Assembly (NCBI RefSeq): GCF_016698645.1
Contig: NZ_CP068047.1
Span: 1,337,001 to 1,401,000 of the forward strand
Direction: 5' to 3'
Length of the DNA: 64,000 bases
DNA from: Devosia oryziradicis
Lineage (GTDB): Bacteria; Pseudomonadota; Alphaproteobacteria; Rhizobiales; Devosiaceae
Shown: piece after piece, positions 31,137 to 40,336 of the stretch
Numbering within the stretch: position 1 is the stretch's first letter
Layout: each line of letters opens with the position of its first letter
The notes under the pieces: generated by a model
The model's input: the letters and a program-made list of their open reading frames with translations, nothing else
Told to the model about the DNA's origin: nothing
Databases searched by the model: none
Translations under genes and position numbers: made by a program

Positions 31137-31769
31137 ATGACCTTCCCCTGGTTCGAATTTGCAGCATTGATGCTGGCCTTCGGCATTAATGCCGTGATCC
31201 CCGGCGCCGACTTCGCCATGGTGCTGCGCCAATCGATCGCGCATGGCCGCCGCGCGGCATTGTTCACCTCGGCGGGTATCGCCACCTCGATCCTGGTCCA
31301 TGGCAGCTATACCCTGCTGGGCATCGGCGTGATTGTCGGGCAGTCGCTGCTGTTGTTCAACATCATCAAGTGGGTTGGCGCGGCTTACCTGGTCTGGCTG
31401 GCCATTTCGGCCCTGCGCAGCCCGGCGCCCAAGCCACCGGCCGAGGAAGACCTGGCATCGGCGCGTCGCGGCGACTTTGCGGCCTTCGCCCTGGGTTTCC
31501 TGACGAACCTGCTGAACCCCAAGGCCGTACTGTTCTTCCTTGCGCTGTTCTCCACGCTGGTCTCGGCCCATACCGCCGGCGACATCAAGGTGATCTATGT
31601 GCTGTGCATGAGCCTCATGCTTTTTGCCTGGTTCGCATTGGTCTCGGTTTTCTTTACGACAGCCTCGGTAAGGCAGGGCTTTTTCCGCTTCGGCCGGTGG
31701 TTTAATCGGGTTACCGGCATTACATTCATCTTGCTGGCAGTGCGCGTGGCACTGGCCCAGCAGCACTAG
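31137..31769 (+). CDS. LysE/RhtB-family amino acid exporter
   Basis: A 210-residue inner membrane protein with five to six TM helices. The family pattern is evident in NAVIPGADFAMVLRQSIAHGRRAA, then GAAYLVWLAISALRS and GFLTNLLNPKAVLFFLALF, which holds the NPK motif of LysE/RhtB transporters that export lysine, homoserine, threonine or related compounds by proton exchange. The ATG at 31137 gives the standard N-terminus. lpd follows after 14 bases, so the pair may share a transcript. Confidence 0.88.
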   Translation: MTFPWFEFAALMLAFGINAVIPGADFAMVLRQSIAHGRRAALFTSAGIATSILVHGSYTLLGIGVIVGQSLLLFNIIKWVGAAYLVWLAISALRSPAPKPPAEEDLASARRGDFAAFALGFLTNLLNPKAVLFFLALFSTLVSAHTAGDIKVIYVLCMSLMLFAWFALVSVFFTTASVRQGFFRFGRWFNRVTGITFILLAVRVALAQQH

Positions 31770-31783
31770 CTTTGGGGCACTAA

Positions 31784-33193
31784 ATGGCAGACGCGTTCGA
31801 TCTCACCATCATCGGTTCGGGTCCGGGCGGCTATGTCGCGGCGATCCGCGCGGCGCAGCTGGGGATGAAGGTTGCGGTCGTCGAGAAATGGGCGACGTTG
31901 GGCGGTACCTGCCTCAATATCGGCTGCATCCCGTCCAAGGCACTGCTGCATGCCTCCGAGCTGTTCGAAGAGGCCGGGCATGGCTTCAAGGCGCTGGGCA
32001 TCGATATTCCCAAGCCGGTGCTGAACCTGCCCACCATGATGAACCACAAGACCGAAACGGTCGCGGCCAATGTCGGCGGCGTGGACTACCTGTTCAAGAA
32101 GAACAAGATCACGACCCTGCGCGGCATCGGGACCATCGTGTCGCCGGGCAAGGTGCTGGTGACGCCCCAAACCGGCGACGCCAGCGAGATCGAGACCAAG
32201 AACATCGTCATTGCCACCGGCTCGGTGTCGGCTGGCCTGCCGGGCATCGAGATCGACGAGAAGCGCATCGTGACCTCGACCGGGGCACTGACGCTGGACA
32301 AAGTGCCGGGCAAACTCCTGGTCATCGGCGCCGGTGTGATCGGGCTCGAGCTGGGTTCGGTCTGGGCACGTCTGGGGGCACAGGTGACCGTGGTCGAATA
32401 TCTCGACCGCATCCTGCCCGGAATGGATAGCGAGGTGGCGCGACAGTTCCAGCGCATGCTGCAGAAGCAGGGCATGGAATTCAAGCTGTCGAGCAAGGTC
32501 GCCGGCATCGACAAGCAGGATGACGGCTCGCTCAAGGTGCGGGTCGAGCCGGCCAAGGGCGGCGACATGGAGATCCTCGATGCCGATGTCGCGCTGGTGG
32601 CGATCGGCCGGAAGCCGTTCACCGAGGGCCTGGGGCTCGATATCGTCGGGGTGGCGCTGGATGAGCGCGGCCGCGTGCGCGTCGATGCGCATTACAAGAC
32701 GTCGGTCGACGGCATCTATGCCATCGGCGACGTCATTGCCGGTCCGATGCTGGCGCACAAGGCCGAGGACGAAGGCATTGCGGTAGCCGAGATCCTGAGC
32801 GGGCAGGCCGGACATGTGAACTATGCGGCAATCCCGGCGGTGGTTTATACCAATCCGGAAATCGCCTCGGTGGGCAAGACCGAGGACGAGCTCAAGGCTG
32901 AAGGCATCGACTACAAGATCGGTAAGTTCCCCTTCACCGCCAATGGTCGCGCCAAGGCTATGCTGGCGACGCAGGGCTTCGTGAAGATTCTGAGCGATGT
33001 GGCGACGGACCGGGTTCTCGGCGCCCATATCGTGGGCAAGAATGCCGGCGAGATGATCCACGAACTGGTCGTGCTGATGGAATTCTCGGGCTCGTCGGAA
33101 GACCTGGCGCGGTCAACCCATGCTCACCCGACGCTGTCGGAAGCGGTGCGCGAGGCGGCACTTTCGCTCGGCGACGGTGCAATCCACATCTGA
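31784..33193 (+). CDS. lpdA: Dihydrolipoyl dehydrogenase (E3)
   Basis: A 469-residue FAD/NAD flavoprotein that re-oxidises the dihydrolipoyl groups of SucB. The FAD site [10 protein letters not shown], redox disulfide C43/C48 in GGTCLNIGC, the NAD site [17 protein letters not shown], the second FAD motif GIYAIGDV and the C-terminal catalytic [10 protein letters not shown] with His-Glu are all intact. It completes the 2-oxoglutarate dehydrogenase set but is separated from sucB by four unrelated genes. A strong terminator follows. Confidence 0.97.
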   Translation: MADAFDLTIIGSGPGGYVAAIRAAQLGMKVAVVEKWATLGGTCLNIGCIPSKALLHASELFEEAGHGFKALGIDIPKPVLNLPTMMNHKTETVAANVGGVDYLFKKNKITTLRGIGTIVSPGKVLVTPQTGDASEIETKNIVIATGSVSAGLPGIEIDEKRIVTSTGALTLDKVPGKLLVIGAGVIGLELGSVWARLGAQVTVVEYLDRILPGMDSEVARQFQRMLQKQGMEFKLSSKVAGIDKQDDGSLKVRVEPAKGGDMEILDADVALVAIGRKPFTEGLGLDIVGVALDERGRVRVDAHYKTSVDGIYAIGDVIAGPMLAHKAEDEGIAVAEILSGQAGHVNYAAIPAVVYTNPEIASVGKTEDELKAEGIDYKIGKFPFTANGRAKAMLATQGFVKILSDVATDRVLGAHIVGKNAGEMIHELVVLMEFSGSSEDLARSTHAHPTLSEAVREAALSLGDGAIHI

Positions 33194-33218
33194 CGCAACT
33201 GGTCGTTCACCGAACTCG

Positions 33219-33251
33219 AAAGGCCCCGTGCAAGCGGGGCCTTTTGTTTTG
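33219..33251 (+). terminator. Rho-independent terminator after lpdA
   Basis: Stem AAAGGCCCCG (33219-33228) pairs with CGGGGCCTTT (33235-33244) around a 6-base loop, followed by TGTTTTG. It closes the TCA region before the uronate operon. Confidence 0.9.
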
Positions 33252-33292
33252 CCGGGAAGGAAGGACCAAAGGCGAAAATCGCCCCAAGTCAT

Positions 33293-33346
33293 CATACAAC
33301 ATAATCAGTTTTGTATGTTGACTTACCATTTTGTCTTCCATACCAG
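33293..33346 (+). promoter_or_regulatory. Candidate operator and promoter of the uronate operon
   Basis: An inverted repeat, CATACAA (33293-33299) and TTGTATG (33311-33317), lies directly against a TTGACT box at 33318-33323, which fits a -35 element. A weak TACCAG lies 17 bases further on. This AT-rich patch contrasts with its surroundings and is the best candidate site for the GntR/FCD regulator encoded at 36336. The assignment is inference from position and symmetry. Confidence 0.5.
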
Positions 33347-33479
33347 TTTGAGCACCAAGCCGGTACGGAGTCCAGAGGGCACGGGCGGGCTTGAGCGATG
33401 GGCAAAACCTGTCGCGTGAAACGGCATCGGCAAACGGCGCGGAGGACGGGCCGGACCGTTGCACTTTGGGAGGACATCC

Positions 33480-34460
33480 ATGTTTCATCTGCCTAAACTG
33501 GCAGCGACGGCGCTCGTCGCTGCGACCCTGATGGTATCGACCGCCAGCGCCCAGACGGTGCTGCGCTCGTCCGATACCCATCCGGACGGTTATCCGACCG
33601 TGGAAGCGGTCAAGTATTTCGGCGAGCTGCTGAAAGAGAAGACCGACGGCCGCTATTCGGTGGAAGTGTTCCACTCGGCACAGTTGGGCGAAGAGAAGGA
33701 CACGATCGAACAGACCCAGTTCGGCGTGATCGACCTCAACCGCATCTCGATCGGCGCCTTCGGTACGCAGGTGCCAGAAGCGACCGTGACCCAGTTGCCC
33801 TATATCTTCCGCTCGGCCGACCATTTCCATGCCGTGCTCGATGGCCCGATCGGCGAGGAAATCCTGGCGGCCTTCGACAAGGTCGACGTGGTGGCCCTGG
33901 CCTTCTACGACGGCGGCGCCCGCTCCTTCTACAACAGCGAGAAACCCATCACCTCGCCAGCCGACATGGCCGGCATGAAGTTCCGCGTCATGCAGTCGGA
34001 CATCTTCGTGGACATGGTTGGCGCCCTGGGCGGCAACGCCACGCCGATGCCTTATGGCGAAGTCTATTCGGGTATCCAGACCGGCGTCATCGACGGCGCC
34101 GAAAACAACTATCCGAGCTACGACACTGCCGGCCACGCCGAAGTCGCCAAGTTCTACTCGCTGGACGAGCACCTGATGGTGCCCGAAGTGCTGGTCATCT
34201 CCAAGATCGTCTGGGATGGCCTCACCCCCGAGGACCAGGCGCTGTTCCGCGAAGCTGCCAAGGAATCGGTTGCCAAGCAGCGCGAGCTCTGGGCCGCCAA
34301 GGAAGTTGAATCCAAGGCTGCCGTAGAAGCCCTGGGTGCGACCATCAACGAAGTCGACAAGGCTCCCTTCATCGAAGCCATGAAGCCGGTCTACGACAAG
34401 TATGTTACCGATCCGGCCCTCAAGGACCTGGTGGCCCGCATCCAGGCCACCGAAGGCTAG
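33480..34460 (+). CDS. TRAP transporter periplasmic binding protein (DctP family)
   Basis: A 326-residue periplasmic receptor. The signal peptide ends at STASA-Q; GGGAGG precedes the ATG at 33480. The DctP pattern is seen in [41 protein letters not shown] and [20 protein letters not shown], with the conserved Arg in GMKFRVM that usually contacts the substrate carboxylate. With kduI, kduD and kdgF in the same operon it most likely binds a uronate or an oligouronate. A hairpin directly after its stop separates it from the membrane subunits. Confidence 0.92.
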   Translation: MFHLPKLAATALVAATLMVSTASAQTVLRSSDTHPDGYPTVEAVKYFGELLKEKTDGRYSVEVFHSAQLGEEKDTIEQTQFGVIDLNRISIGAFGTQVPEATVTQLPYIFRSADHFHAVLDGPIGEEILAAFDKVDVVALAFYDGGARSFYNSEKPITSPADMAGMKFRVMQSDIFVDMVGALGGNATPMPYGEVYSGIQTGVIDGAENNYPSYDTAGHAEVAKFYSLDEHLMVPEVLVISKIVWDGLTPEDQALFREAAKESVAKQRELWAAKEVESKAAVEALGATINEVDKAPFIEAMKPVYDKYVTDPALKDLVARIQATEG

Positions 34461-34468
34461 TCAAACCC

Positions 34469-34491
34469 GGGCCGGTGCCACGCACCGGCCC
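34469..34491 (+). promoter_or_regulatory. Intercistronic hairpin between TRAP receptor and permease genes
   Basis: A perfect 9-bp stem, GGGCCGGTG and CACCGGCCC, has a 5-base loop and no following T-run. In this position it is likely to stabilise the receptor mRNA or reduce read-through, giving more receptor than permease. Its stem and loop nearly repeat the core of the sucB terminator at 29041. Confidence 0.65.
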
Positions 34492-34516
34492 AATTCCTGC
34501 CGACCGGGAGGCTATG

Positions 34517-35044
34517 ATGAAGACCTGGCTCATGCCGACCAGCCGCGTGCTGGGCAAACTCTCCAATGCCATTCTGTATCTGGCCGGCGTCGGCCTTGTG
34601 GCGATGACCGTCATCGTCGCCTATCAGGTGTTTATGCGCTTCGTGATCAATGCCTCTCCGTCCTGGACCGAGGCGGGATCGATCATGATCATGACCTGGT
34701 TCATCTTCCTGGGCGCGGCCGTGGGCGTACGCGAGAACTTCCATATGGGGTTCGACGTGCTGCTCTACGTGCTGCCGCCGGGTGCCAAGCCCTGGCTGCG
34801 CGCCATCAGTGACGCCTGCGCTTTCGCCTTTGGCTTCGGCATGGTGTTCTACGGCGGCGAACTCGTCATCCGCTACTGGTCGACGCGCATTCCGGTGCTC
34901 GGGCTGCCGACTTCCTTCACCTATTTCCCGATCGTGGTGTCGGGCGTGCTGATCTGCCTGTTCTCGCTAGAGCGCATCCTCTTGCGCGCCGCAGGCGAGC
35001 CGATCGACGACGTCGCCGCCGACCCCACGATTACCGAGGCCTAA
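34517..35044 (+). CDS. TRAP transporter small permease (DctQ family)
   Basis: A 175-residue inner membrane protein with four TM helices, beginning with ILYLAGVGLVAMTVIVAYQVFMRFV. The family segment PSWTEAGSIMIMTWFIFLG and the VRENFHMGFD loop are clear. The second of two adjacent ATGs is favoured because GGGAGG then stands six bases away. The DctM gene follows after five bases. Confidence 0.9.
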   Translation: MKTWLMPTSRVLGKLSNAILYLAGVGLVAMTVIVAYQVFMRFVINASPSWTEAGSIMIMTWFIFLGAAVGVRENFHMGFDVLLYVLPPGAKPWLRAISDACAFAFGFGMVFYGGELVIRYWSTRIPVLGLPTSFTYFPIVVSGVLICLFSLERILLRAAGEPIDDVAADPTITEA

Positions 35045-35049
35045 AGACT

Positions 35050-36333
35050 ATGGAATACTGGATCCTGTTCGGCGTCTTCACCGTGCTGATGATGATCGGC
35101 ACGCCTATTGCTTACTGCCTGGGCATCGCCAGCTTCGCCACCATTGTCTACCTGGGCCGGCCGGCCATCGTGGTGTTCCAGCAGCTCAATTCAGGCGTGT
35201 CGGCATTCTCTCTCCTGGCCATTCCGTTCTTTATCTTTGCCGGCGACCTGATGATGCGCGGCGGGATCGCAGCGCGGATCATCTCGTTCGCCGGCTCGAT
35301 CATCGGCCATGTGCGTGGCGGGCTGGGGCAGGTCAATATCGCGGCCTCGACCCTGTTCGGCGGCATTTCCGGCTCGGCCGTCGCCGAAGCCGCTGCGGTT
35401 GGCGGCATCATGATCCCGCAGATGAAGCAGCGCGGCTATGGCGCCGACTATGCGGTCAACGTCACCTCGATGGCAGCGCTGATCGCATTGCTGCTGCCGC
35501 CCAGCCACAACATGATCATCTATTCGCTCTCGGGTGGCGGCAACATCTCGATTGCCGACCTGTTCACGGCCGGCATCATTCCCGGCCTGCTGCTGGCGGC
35601 GGTGCTCAGCGTCACGGCCTATCTCGTGGCGGTCAAACGCGGCTATCCGACCGAGCCGTTTCCCGGATTCAAGCGGGCGGGCTACTATTTCCTCGTTTCC
35701 ATCCCCGGACTGATGCTGATCGCCATCATCTTCGGCGGCGTGCGTTCGGGCATCTTTACGGCGACGGAATCATCCTGCATCGCGGTGATCTATGCGCTGC
35801 TGGTGACGCTGCTCATCTACCGGTCGCTGAACTGGAGCGAGTTCGTGCATGCGGTGCTCGGCGCCGTGCGGACGACGGCCATGGTGCTGTTCATCATCGG
35901 TGCGGCAGCATCCTTCGCGTGGCTGATGGCCTATCTCAAGGTGGCGGTCATCCTCACGCAGGGCATGGCCAATATTTCGTCGGATCCGCTGATCGTCCTG
36001 CTGATGATCAATGTGATCCTGCTGCTGCTGGGCACCTTCATGGATATGGGCCCGCTGATCATCATCACGACCCCAATCTTCCTGCCCATGGTCAAGGCCT
36101 TCGGTGTCGATCCGGTGCATTTCGGGGTGATCATGATCCTCAACCTGGGCATCGGGCTCAACACGCCACCCCTGGGGCCGGTACAATTCGTGGCTGCCGC
36201 AGTGGGCAAGATCACGGTCATGGAAGCGATGAAGAGCATCTGGCCGTTCTACCTGGCGGGCATCATCGTGCTGGGCCTGGTGACCTACATCCCGGCACTT
36301 TCGCTCTGGCTGCCAGCGGTATTCCGGGGGTAG
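35050..36333 (+). CDS. TRAP transporter large permease (DctM family)
   Basis: A 427-residue ion-coupled transport subunit of the ion transporter superfamily with about 12 TM helices. Typical blocks include IPFFIFAGDLMMRGGIAARI, STLFGGISGSAVAEAAAVG and MDMGPLIIITTPIFLPM, followed by NLGIGLNTPPLGPV. It uses a sodium or proton gradient to import the acid delivered by the receptor. The regulator gene starts almost immediately after its stop. Confidence 0.94.
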   Translation: MEYWILFGVFTVLMMIGTPIAYCLGIASFATIVYLGRPAIVVFQQLNSGVSAFSLLAIPFFIFAGDLMMRGGIAARIISFAGSIIGHVRGGLGQVNIAASTLFGGISGSAVAEAAAVGGIMIPQMKQRGYGADYAVNVTSMAALIALLLPPSHNMIIYSLSGGGNISIADLFTAGIIPGLLLAAVLSVTAYLVAVKRGYPTEPFPGFKRAGYYFLVSIPGLMLIAIIFGGVRSGIFTATESSCIAVIYALLVTLLIYRSLNWSEFVHAVLGAVRTTAMVLFIIGAAASFAWLMAYLKVAVILTQGMANISSDPLIVLLMINVILLLLGTFMDMGPLIIITTPIFLPMVKAFGVDPVHFGVIMILNLGIGLNTPPLGPVQFVAAAVGKITVMEAMKSIWPFYLAGIIVLGLVTYIPALSLWLPAVFRG

Positions 36334-36335
36334 TG

Positions 36336-37085
36336 GTGAGCCTGAGTGACGATATAGCCATTCCGGGGCGCAAGCCGAAGCTGGCCGACCTGGTGATCGG
36401 CACACTGCGCAAGCGCATCAGCGCGGGCGAGTACCGCGCCGGTGCCAAGCTGCCCACCGAGAGCCAGATGACGACGATATTCGGCGTCAGCCGGACCGTG
36501 GTGCGCGAGGCGATAGCGGCTTTGTCGGCGGATGGGCTGGTGCAGTCACGCCAGGGAGCGGGGGTGTTTGTCGTCGGCAGTGCGGCGAGCCCTTTCAACG
36601 CGATCGGGGCGGACTCGTCCAACAAGATCTCGGTGGCGCTCAATGTGCTCGAAGTGCGCATGGGCATCGAAATCGAGTCTGCAGGACTGGCCGCCATCCG
36701 GCGCAGTGCCAGCCAGGACGCGGCGATCCAAGAGGCCTGGAATGAGTTCGAGCGGTTGCTCAAGGTGGGCACGCCGACCGGGAAAACCGACTTCGCCTTC
36801 CACCGGGCCATCGCCGCAGCAACCAACAATCCGTTCTATATCGAAGTGCTGGATGGGCTGGGGAGCAGGACCATTCCCTGCGACGTCGCCTCACCCTGGG
36901 GCACCGAGAGCGTCCTGACCTATGAATATCAGGCCGGCTTGCAGCGCGAGCACTTGGCTATCCTGCGGGCCATTTCGGCGCAGGATGCCGAGGGCGCCCG
37001 CGAAGCCATGCGCCAGCATCTCTCGCTCAGCCAGGAGCGCTATCGCAACCGCCTGCGCGAACAGACGACCGCCAAACAGGAATAA
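36336..37085 (+). CDS. GntR-family regulator with FCD domain
   Basis: A 249-residue regulator. The winged-helix domain covers about residues 14-85 (LPTESQMTTIFGVSRTVVRE is the recognition region). The C-terminal FCD domain has Asp/His metal-binding positions in DFAFHRAI, REHLAIL and MRQHLSL. FCD regulators of this group (UxuR, ExuR, KdgR-like) respond to sugar acids. The GTG at 36336 is chosen since GGGGG lies five bases upstream; a GTG at 36333 overlaps the dctM stop and is possible. Its position inside the operon predicts autoregulation, perhaps through the inverted repeat at 33293. Confidence 0.9.
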   Translation: MSLSDDIAIPGRKPKLADLVIGTLRKRISAGEYRAGAKLPTESQMTTIFGVSRTVVREAIAALSADGLVQSRQGAGVFVVGSAASPFNAIGADSSNKISVALNVLEVRMGIEIESAGLAAIRRSASQDAAIQEAWNEFERLLKVGTPTGKTDFAFHRAIAAATNNPFYIEVLDGLGSRTIPCDVASPWGTESVLTYEYQAGLQREHLAILRAISAQDAEGAREAMRQHLSLSQERYRNRLREQTTAKQE

Positions 37086-37088
37086 ACC

Positions 37089-37919
37089 ATGACCACCGAC
37101 TTCGACATCCGTTTCGCCATCGATCCGGTGAGCGCCTCGACCATGAATACCGAGGAACTGCGCGACCACTTCCTGATCAATGACCTCTTCGTCCCGGGCG
37201 CGGTCAACTGGACCTATACCCACTATGACCGCATGGCTGTCGGTAGTGCGGCGCCGAATGGCAAACCGCTGAAGCTCGAAACCATCAAGCCGACTGGCAC
37301 CGAGAACTTTCTCGATCGCCGCGAACTGATTGCCGCCAATATCGGCGAAGCAGGCACCATCACGGTCGATGGCACTGACTATGCCGTAGGTTCCCGTGAC
37401 ATGCTCTATGTCGGCATGGGCGCCAAGGACGTGCAGTTTGCCGGCGATGGCGCTAAGTACTACCTCCTCAGTGCACCGGCCCATGCGAGCTACCCGACGA
37501 CGCTGATCAAGCAGAGCGACGCGAAGCGGCTCGACCTGGGCAGCCAGGAAACGGCCAACGAGCGCTCGATCTTCCAGTTCGTCAACGCCGACAGCGTCAA
37601 GACCTGCCAGCTGGTGGTGGGGCTGACGAGCTTTGCGCCGGGCTCGGTGTGGAACACCATGCCGGCGCATATCCACGACCGGCGCATGGAGGCTTACCTT
37701 TATTTCGACCTCAAACCGGATGCTTTCGTGGTTCACCTGATGGGCGAGCCTGACGAAACACGGCACCTGATCGTGCGCAACGAGGAAGCAGTGATTTCGC
37801 CGCCCTGGTCGATCCATTCGGGTGCGGGTACCGGCGCTTACACCTTCATCTGGGCCATGGCCGGCGACAATGTCGACTATACCGATGTCGACAAGATCGG
37901 CATGGACGAGCTGCTGTGA
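37089..37919 (+). CDS. kduI: 5-dehydro-4-deoxy-D-glucuronate isomerase
   Basis: KduI converts 5-keto-4-deoxyuronate (DKI) to 2,5-diketo-3-deoxygluconate (DKII) in pectin and unsaturated uronate breakdown. The 276-residue bicupin has the metal site HIHDRRMEAYLYFD (two His and a Glu) and a further His in SIHSGAGTGAYTF. The N-terminal HYDRMAVGSAAP and FLDRRELIAANIG blocks are family-typical. The stop overlaps the kduD start by four bases. Confidence 0.95.
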   Translation: MTTDFDIRFAIDPVSASTMNTEELRDHFLINDLFVPGAVNWTYTHYDRMAVGSAAPNGKPLKLETIKPTGTENFLDRRELIAANIGEAGTITVDGTDYAVGSRDMLYVGMGAKDVQFAGDGAKYYLLSAPAHASYPTTLIKQSDAKRLDLGSQETANERSIFQFVNADSVKTCQLVVGLTSFAPGSVWNTMPAHIHDRRMEAYLYFDLKPDAFVVHLMGEPDETRHLIVRNEEAVISPPWSIHSGAGTGAYTFIWAMAGDNVDYTDVDKIGMDELL

Positions 37920-38680
37920 CCGACCTTTCCGCGTTCAGCCTCAGCGGCAAGACCATCCTGGTCACCGGCGCCAATACCGGCATCGGGCAGGGCATTGCGC
38001 TGGGCATCGGGCGGGCCGGCGGCCGGGTCATCGGTGTCGGACGGTCCAGCATGGACGAGACCGCAGCGCTGATGGCGGGGCAGGGGGCCGATTTCATCGA
38101 AGTTCGGGCTGACCTGGGGTCGACGTCTGCGGCGCAGGCCATGTTCGAGAAGGCTTGGGAAACCCATGGCCCCATCGATGGGCTGGTCAACAATGCCGGC
38201 ATAATCAAGCGCGTCGATGCGGTGGATTTCACCGAGACCGATTGGGACCAGGTGATGGACATCAACCTCAAGACGATGTTCTTCCTGTCGCAGGCGCTGG
38301 GCAGGAAGGCCATCGCAGGTGGACGGCCGGCCAAGATCGTCAACATCTCCTCGATGCTCAGCTTCCAGGGCGGGATTCGCGTAGCCAGTTATACGGCGTC
38401 GAAAAGCGGTGTGCTGGGGATCACCCGGCTGCTGGCCAATGAGTGGGCGGCCAAGGGCATCAACGTCAATTCGATCGCCCCGGGCTATATTGAGACCAAC
38501 AACACCGAGGCCCTGCGGGCCGATCCGGATCGCTCGGCGTCCATCCTGGCACGCATTCCCGCCGGGCGCTGGGGAGTTCCCTCCGATATCGGCGATGCAG
38601 CAGTTTTCCTGCTGTCGCAGGCGTCCAATTACATGCATGGCGCCGCCATCCCGGTGGATGGCGGCTGGCTCGCGAGGTAG
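37916..38680 (+). CDS. kduD: 2-deoxy-D-gluconate 3-dehydrogenase / 2-dehydro-3-deoxy-D-gluconate 5-dehydrogenase
   Basis: A 254-residue SDR that reduces the KduI product to 2-keto-3-deoxygluconate. The cofactor motif is TGANTGIGQG, with LVNNAGIIKR and catalytic YTASKSG; GRWGVPSDIGDAAVFLLS and the PVDGGWLAR terminus match KduD. It is translationally coupled to kduI; kdgF starts four bases after its stop. Confidence 0.94.
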   Translation: MTDLSAFSLSGKTILVTGANTGIGQGIALGIGRAGGRVIGVGRSSMDETAALMAGQGADFIEVRADLGSTSAAQAMFEKAWETHGPIDGLVNNAGIIKRVDAVDFTETDWDQVMDINLKTMFFLSQALGRKAIAGGRPAKIVNISSMLSFQGGIRVASYTASKSGVLGITRLLANEWAAKGINVNSIAPGYIETNNTEALRADPDRSASILARIPAGRWGVPSDIGDAAVFLLSQASNYMHGAAIPVDGGWLAR

Positions 38681-38684
38681 TCAA

Positions 38685-39020
38685 ATGAGCGACCAGAAAT
38701 TCTTTGCCCAACCCAACGAAACCGAGTGGACCGAGCTGGCGCCGGGCAATACCCGCCGGGTGCTCATCCATACGCCGGAGCTGATGCAGGTCGAGTTCGG
38801 ATTCGAGCAGGGTGCAATCGGCGCGCTGCACAGCCATCCGCATATCCAGGTGAGCTACGTCGCAGAAGGCCGGTTCGAAGTGACCATCGATGGGCAAACC
38901 CAGGTGGTGGAACAGGGTGGCAGCTTCATCGTGCCGTCCGGGCTCGAGCATGGCGTGGTGGCGCTGACGCGCGGCCGGTTGGTGGATGTATTTACGCCGA
39001 TGCGGGCGGATTTCGTTTAG
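38685..39020 (+). CDS. kdgF: KdgF-like cupin, unsaturated uronate linearisation
   Basis: A 111-residue single-domain cupin with the metal motif in GALHSHPHIQVSYVAEGRFEV and the second motif in FIVPSGLEHGVVAL. KdgF opens the ring of 4,5-unsaturated uronates to give the linear keto acid that KduI uses. Length and operon context support this over a generic cupin. The last four bases overlap the end of the convergent gene 39017-39646. Confidence 0.88.
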   Translation: MSDQKFFAQPNETEWTELAPGNTRRVLIHTPELMQVEFGFEQGAIGALHSHPHIQVSYVAEGRFEVTIDGQTQVVEQGGSFIVPSGLEHGVVALTRGRLVDVFTPMRADFV

Positions 39021-39646
39021 CCGATCCCTCCGATCTCCGACAGCATCGCAGCATAGGCAGCGTCATGCCTTCCCGCCCAATTGGCCTTGCCCGGCTCCGT
39101 CAGCCTGCCGCGTCTGGGCGGGATGAAGCTGTAGATTCCGCGGATTGGCTCTTCACGCCATTGCAGGTTGAAGGCGGCGAGCTTGGGGAAGAACTCCATG
39201 TCCGAATAGGGCAGGTGATCGTGTACCCACCAGGCCATGGCTTCCCAGTCGCCGGTGCGTTCGTAGTAAGGCACGAAGCGGTTGACCACGATGCAGGCGG
39301 TGGCGCCCATGCGGCCCTCGGCATCGCGGCGATCCCAGATATGGCCGGCATAGTTGGTTTCGTTGCGGCCGCAATTGAGCTTGTTGACGTTGCCGAAGTG
39401 GTTAACTTCGGTCGAGCGATAGGCGGAGCGGATGGAGATCTTGCCGAAGCGGGCCTGCAGCGGCTCGAGCAGCGTTTCGCAGAGGACCTTGCCTACGGCG
39501 ATCGCAAGGTCTGGATCATCGGGGATGTTCCGGAAGCCGTGGATGATGGCAATCTCGGAATGGAGGAAATCGCGCAGGAAGAAGTTTTCACTGAGCCTGA
39601 CGCGACCGAGGTCTTCGAGGGCGTTGACGGATTTGGGTTGGCGCAT
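39017..39646 (-). CDS. Unknown protein with an M15 peptidase-like motif
   Basis: A 209-residue soluble protein with no signal peptide. The segment ISIRSAYRSTEVNHFGNVNK resembles the SGYRS...N motif of zinc D-Ala-D-Ala peptidases (M15), and there is a later HIWDRRD and WWVHDHLPYSDMEFF that could supply His/Asp ligands, but spacing does not clearly match. It is convergent with kdgF (4-base overlap) and divergent from the 39719 gene. I would not assign an activity. Confidence 0.6.
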   Translation of the reverse strand: MRQPKSVNALEDLGRVRLSENFFLRDFLHSEIAIIHGFRNIPDDPDLAIAVGKVLCETLLEPLQARFGKISIRSAYRSTEVNHFGNVNKLNCGRNETNYAGHIWDRRDAEGRMGATACIVVNRFVPYYERTGDWEAMAWWVHDHLPYSDMEFFPKLAAFNLQWREEPIRGIYSFIPPRRGRLTEPGKANWAGRHDAAYAAMLSEIGGIG

Positions 39647-39718
39647 TGGGCTTGCTTCCAGGATGGTGTCTGGTCACATGGTATGTCCTGACGAGCGTCC
39701 CGCAACCCGGTTTCCACT

Positions 39719-40336
39719 ATGCTGCTGACCGCCTTCTACATTGCTGTTGCCGCAGAAGCGATGACCGCCGCGCTGGCGGCCGGACGACGGAACATGGATT
39801 GGTTCGGCGTTTGCCTCATCGCCTGCGTCACTGCCCTGGGTGGGGGCACGATGCGCGACATTTTGCTGGATCACTATCCGCTGGTCTGGGTGCAAAACCC
39901 CTACCTGCTGTTGCTGGTGTGCGGTTCGGCGCTGGCAACAATTCCATTGGCCCGGCTGGTCGAGCGGCTGCGTTGGCCATTTCTGCTGCTCGATGCGCTG
40001 GGCCTGGTGGTGTTCACGGTGATCGGCTGCAATATCGGCATCGAGGCTGGGGTACACCCGATCATCGTCATCGTGGCCGGCATGGTGACGGGGACGGCAG
40101 GCGGTATCCTGCGCGACGTGCTGTGCAACGACGTGCCGCTCATCTTTCAGGGCGAACTGTATGCCACGGTCTCCATGGTGGCCGGCATCATCTACTATCT
40201 GGGCCTGATCGGCGGCATGCCGGTCGACCTCATGGCGCTTGTCGCCATCGCGGCGGGGTTTACGTTGCGCGTACTGGCATTGGCTTTCAAATGGGAAATG
40301 CCCAAGTTCGTCTATGATCGCGAGATGCGCAAATGA
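39719..40336 (+). CDS. UPF0126/TRIC-type membrane protein (YadS-like)
   Basis: A 205-residue protein with about seven TM helices and two repeats of the family glycine motif: CVTALGGGTMRDILLDHYPLVW and TGTAGGILRDVLCNDVPLIF. Members share the fold of trimeric intracellular cation channels; some bacterial ones are proposed glycine transporters. Its stop overlaps the next start as ATGA. Confidence 0.9.
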   Translation: MLLTAFYIAVAAEAMTAALAAGRRNMDWFGVCLIACVTALGGGTMRDILLDHYPLVWVQNPYLLLLVCGSALATIPLARLVERLRWPFLLLDALGLVVFTVIGCNIGIEAGVHPIIVIVAGMVTGTAGGILRDVLCNDVPLIFQGELYATVSMVAGIIYYLGLIGGMPVDLMALVAIAAGFTLRVLALAFKWEMPKFVYDREMRK

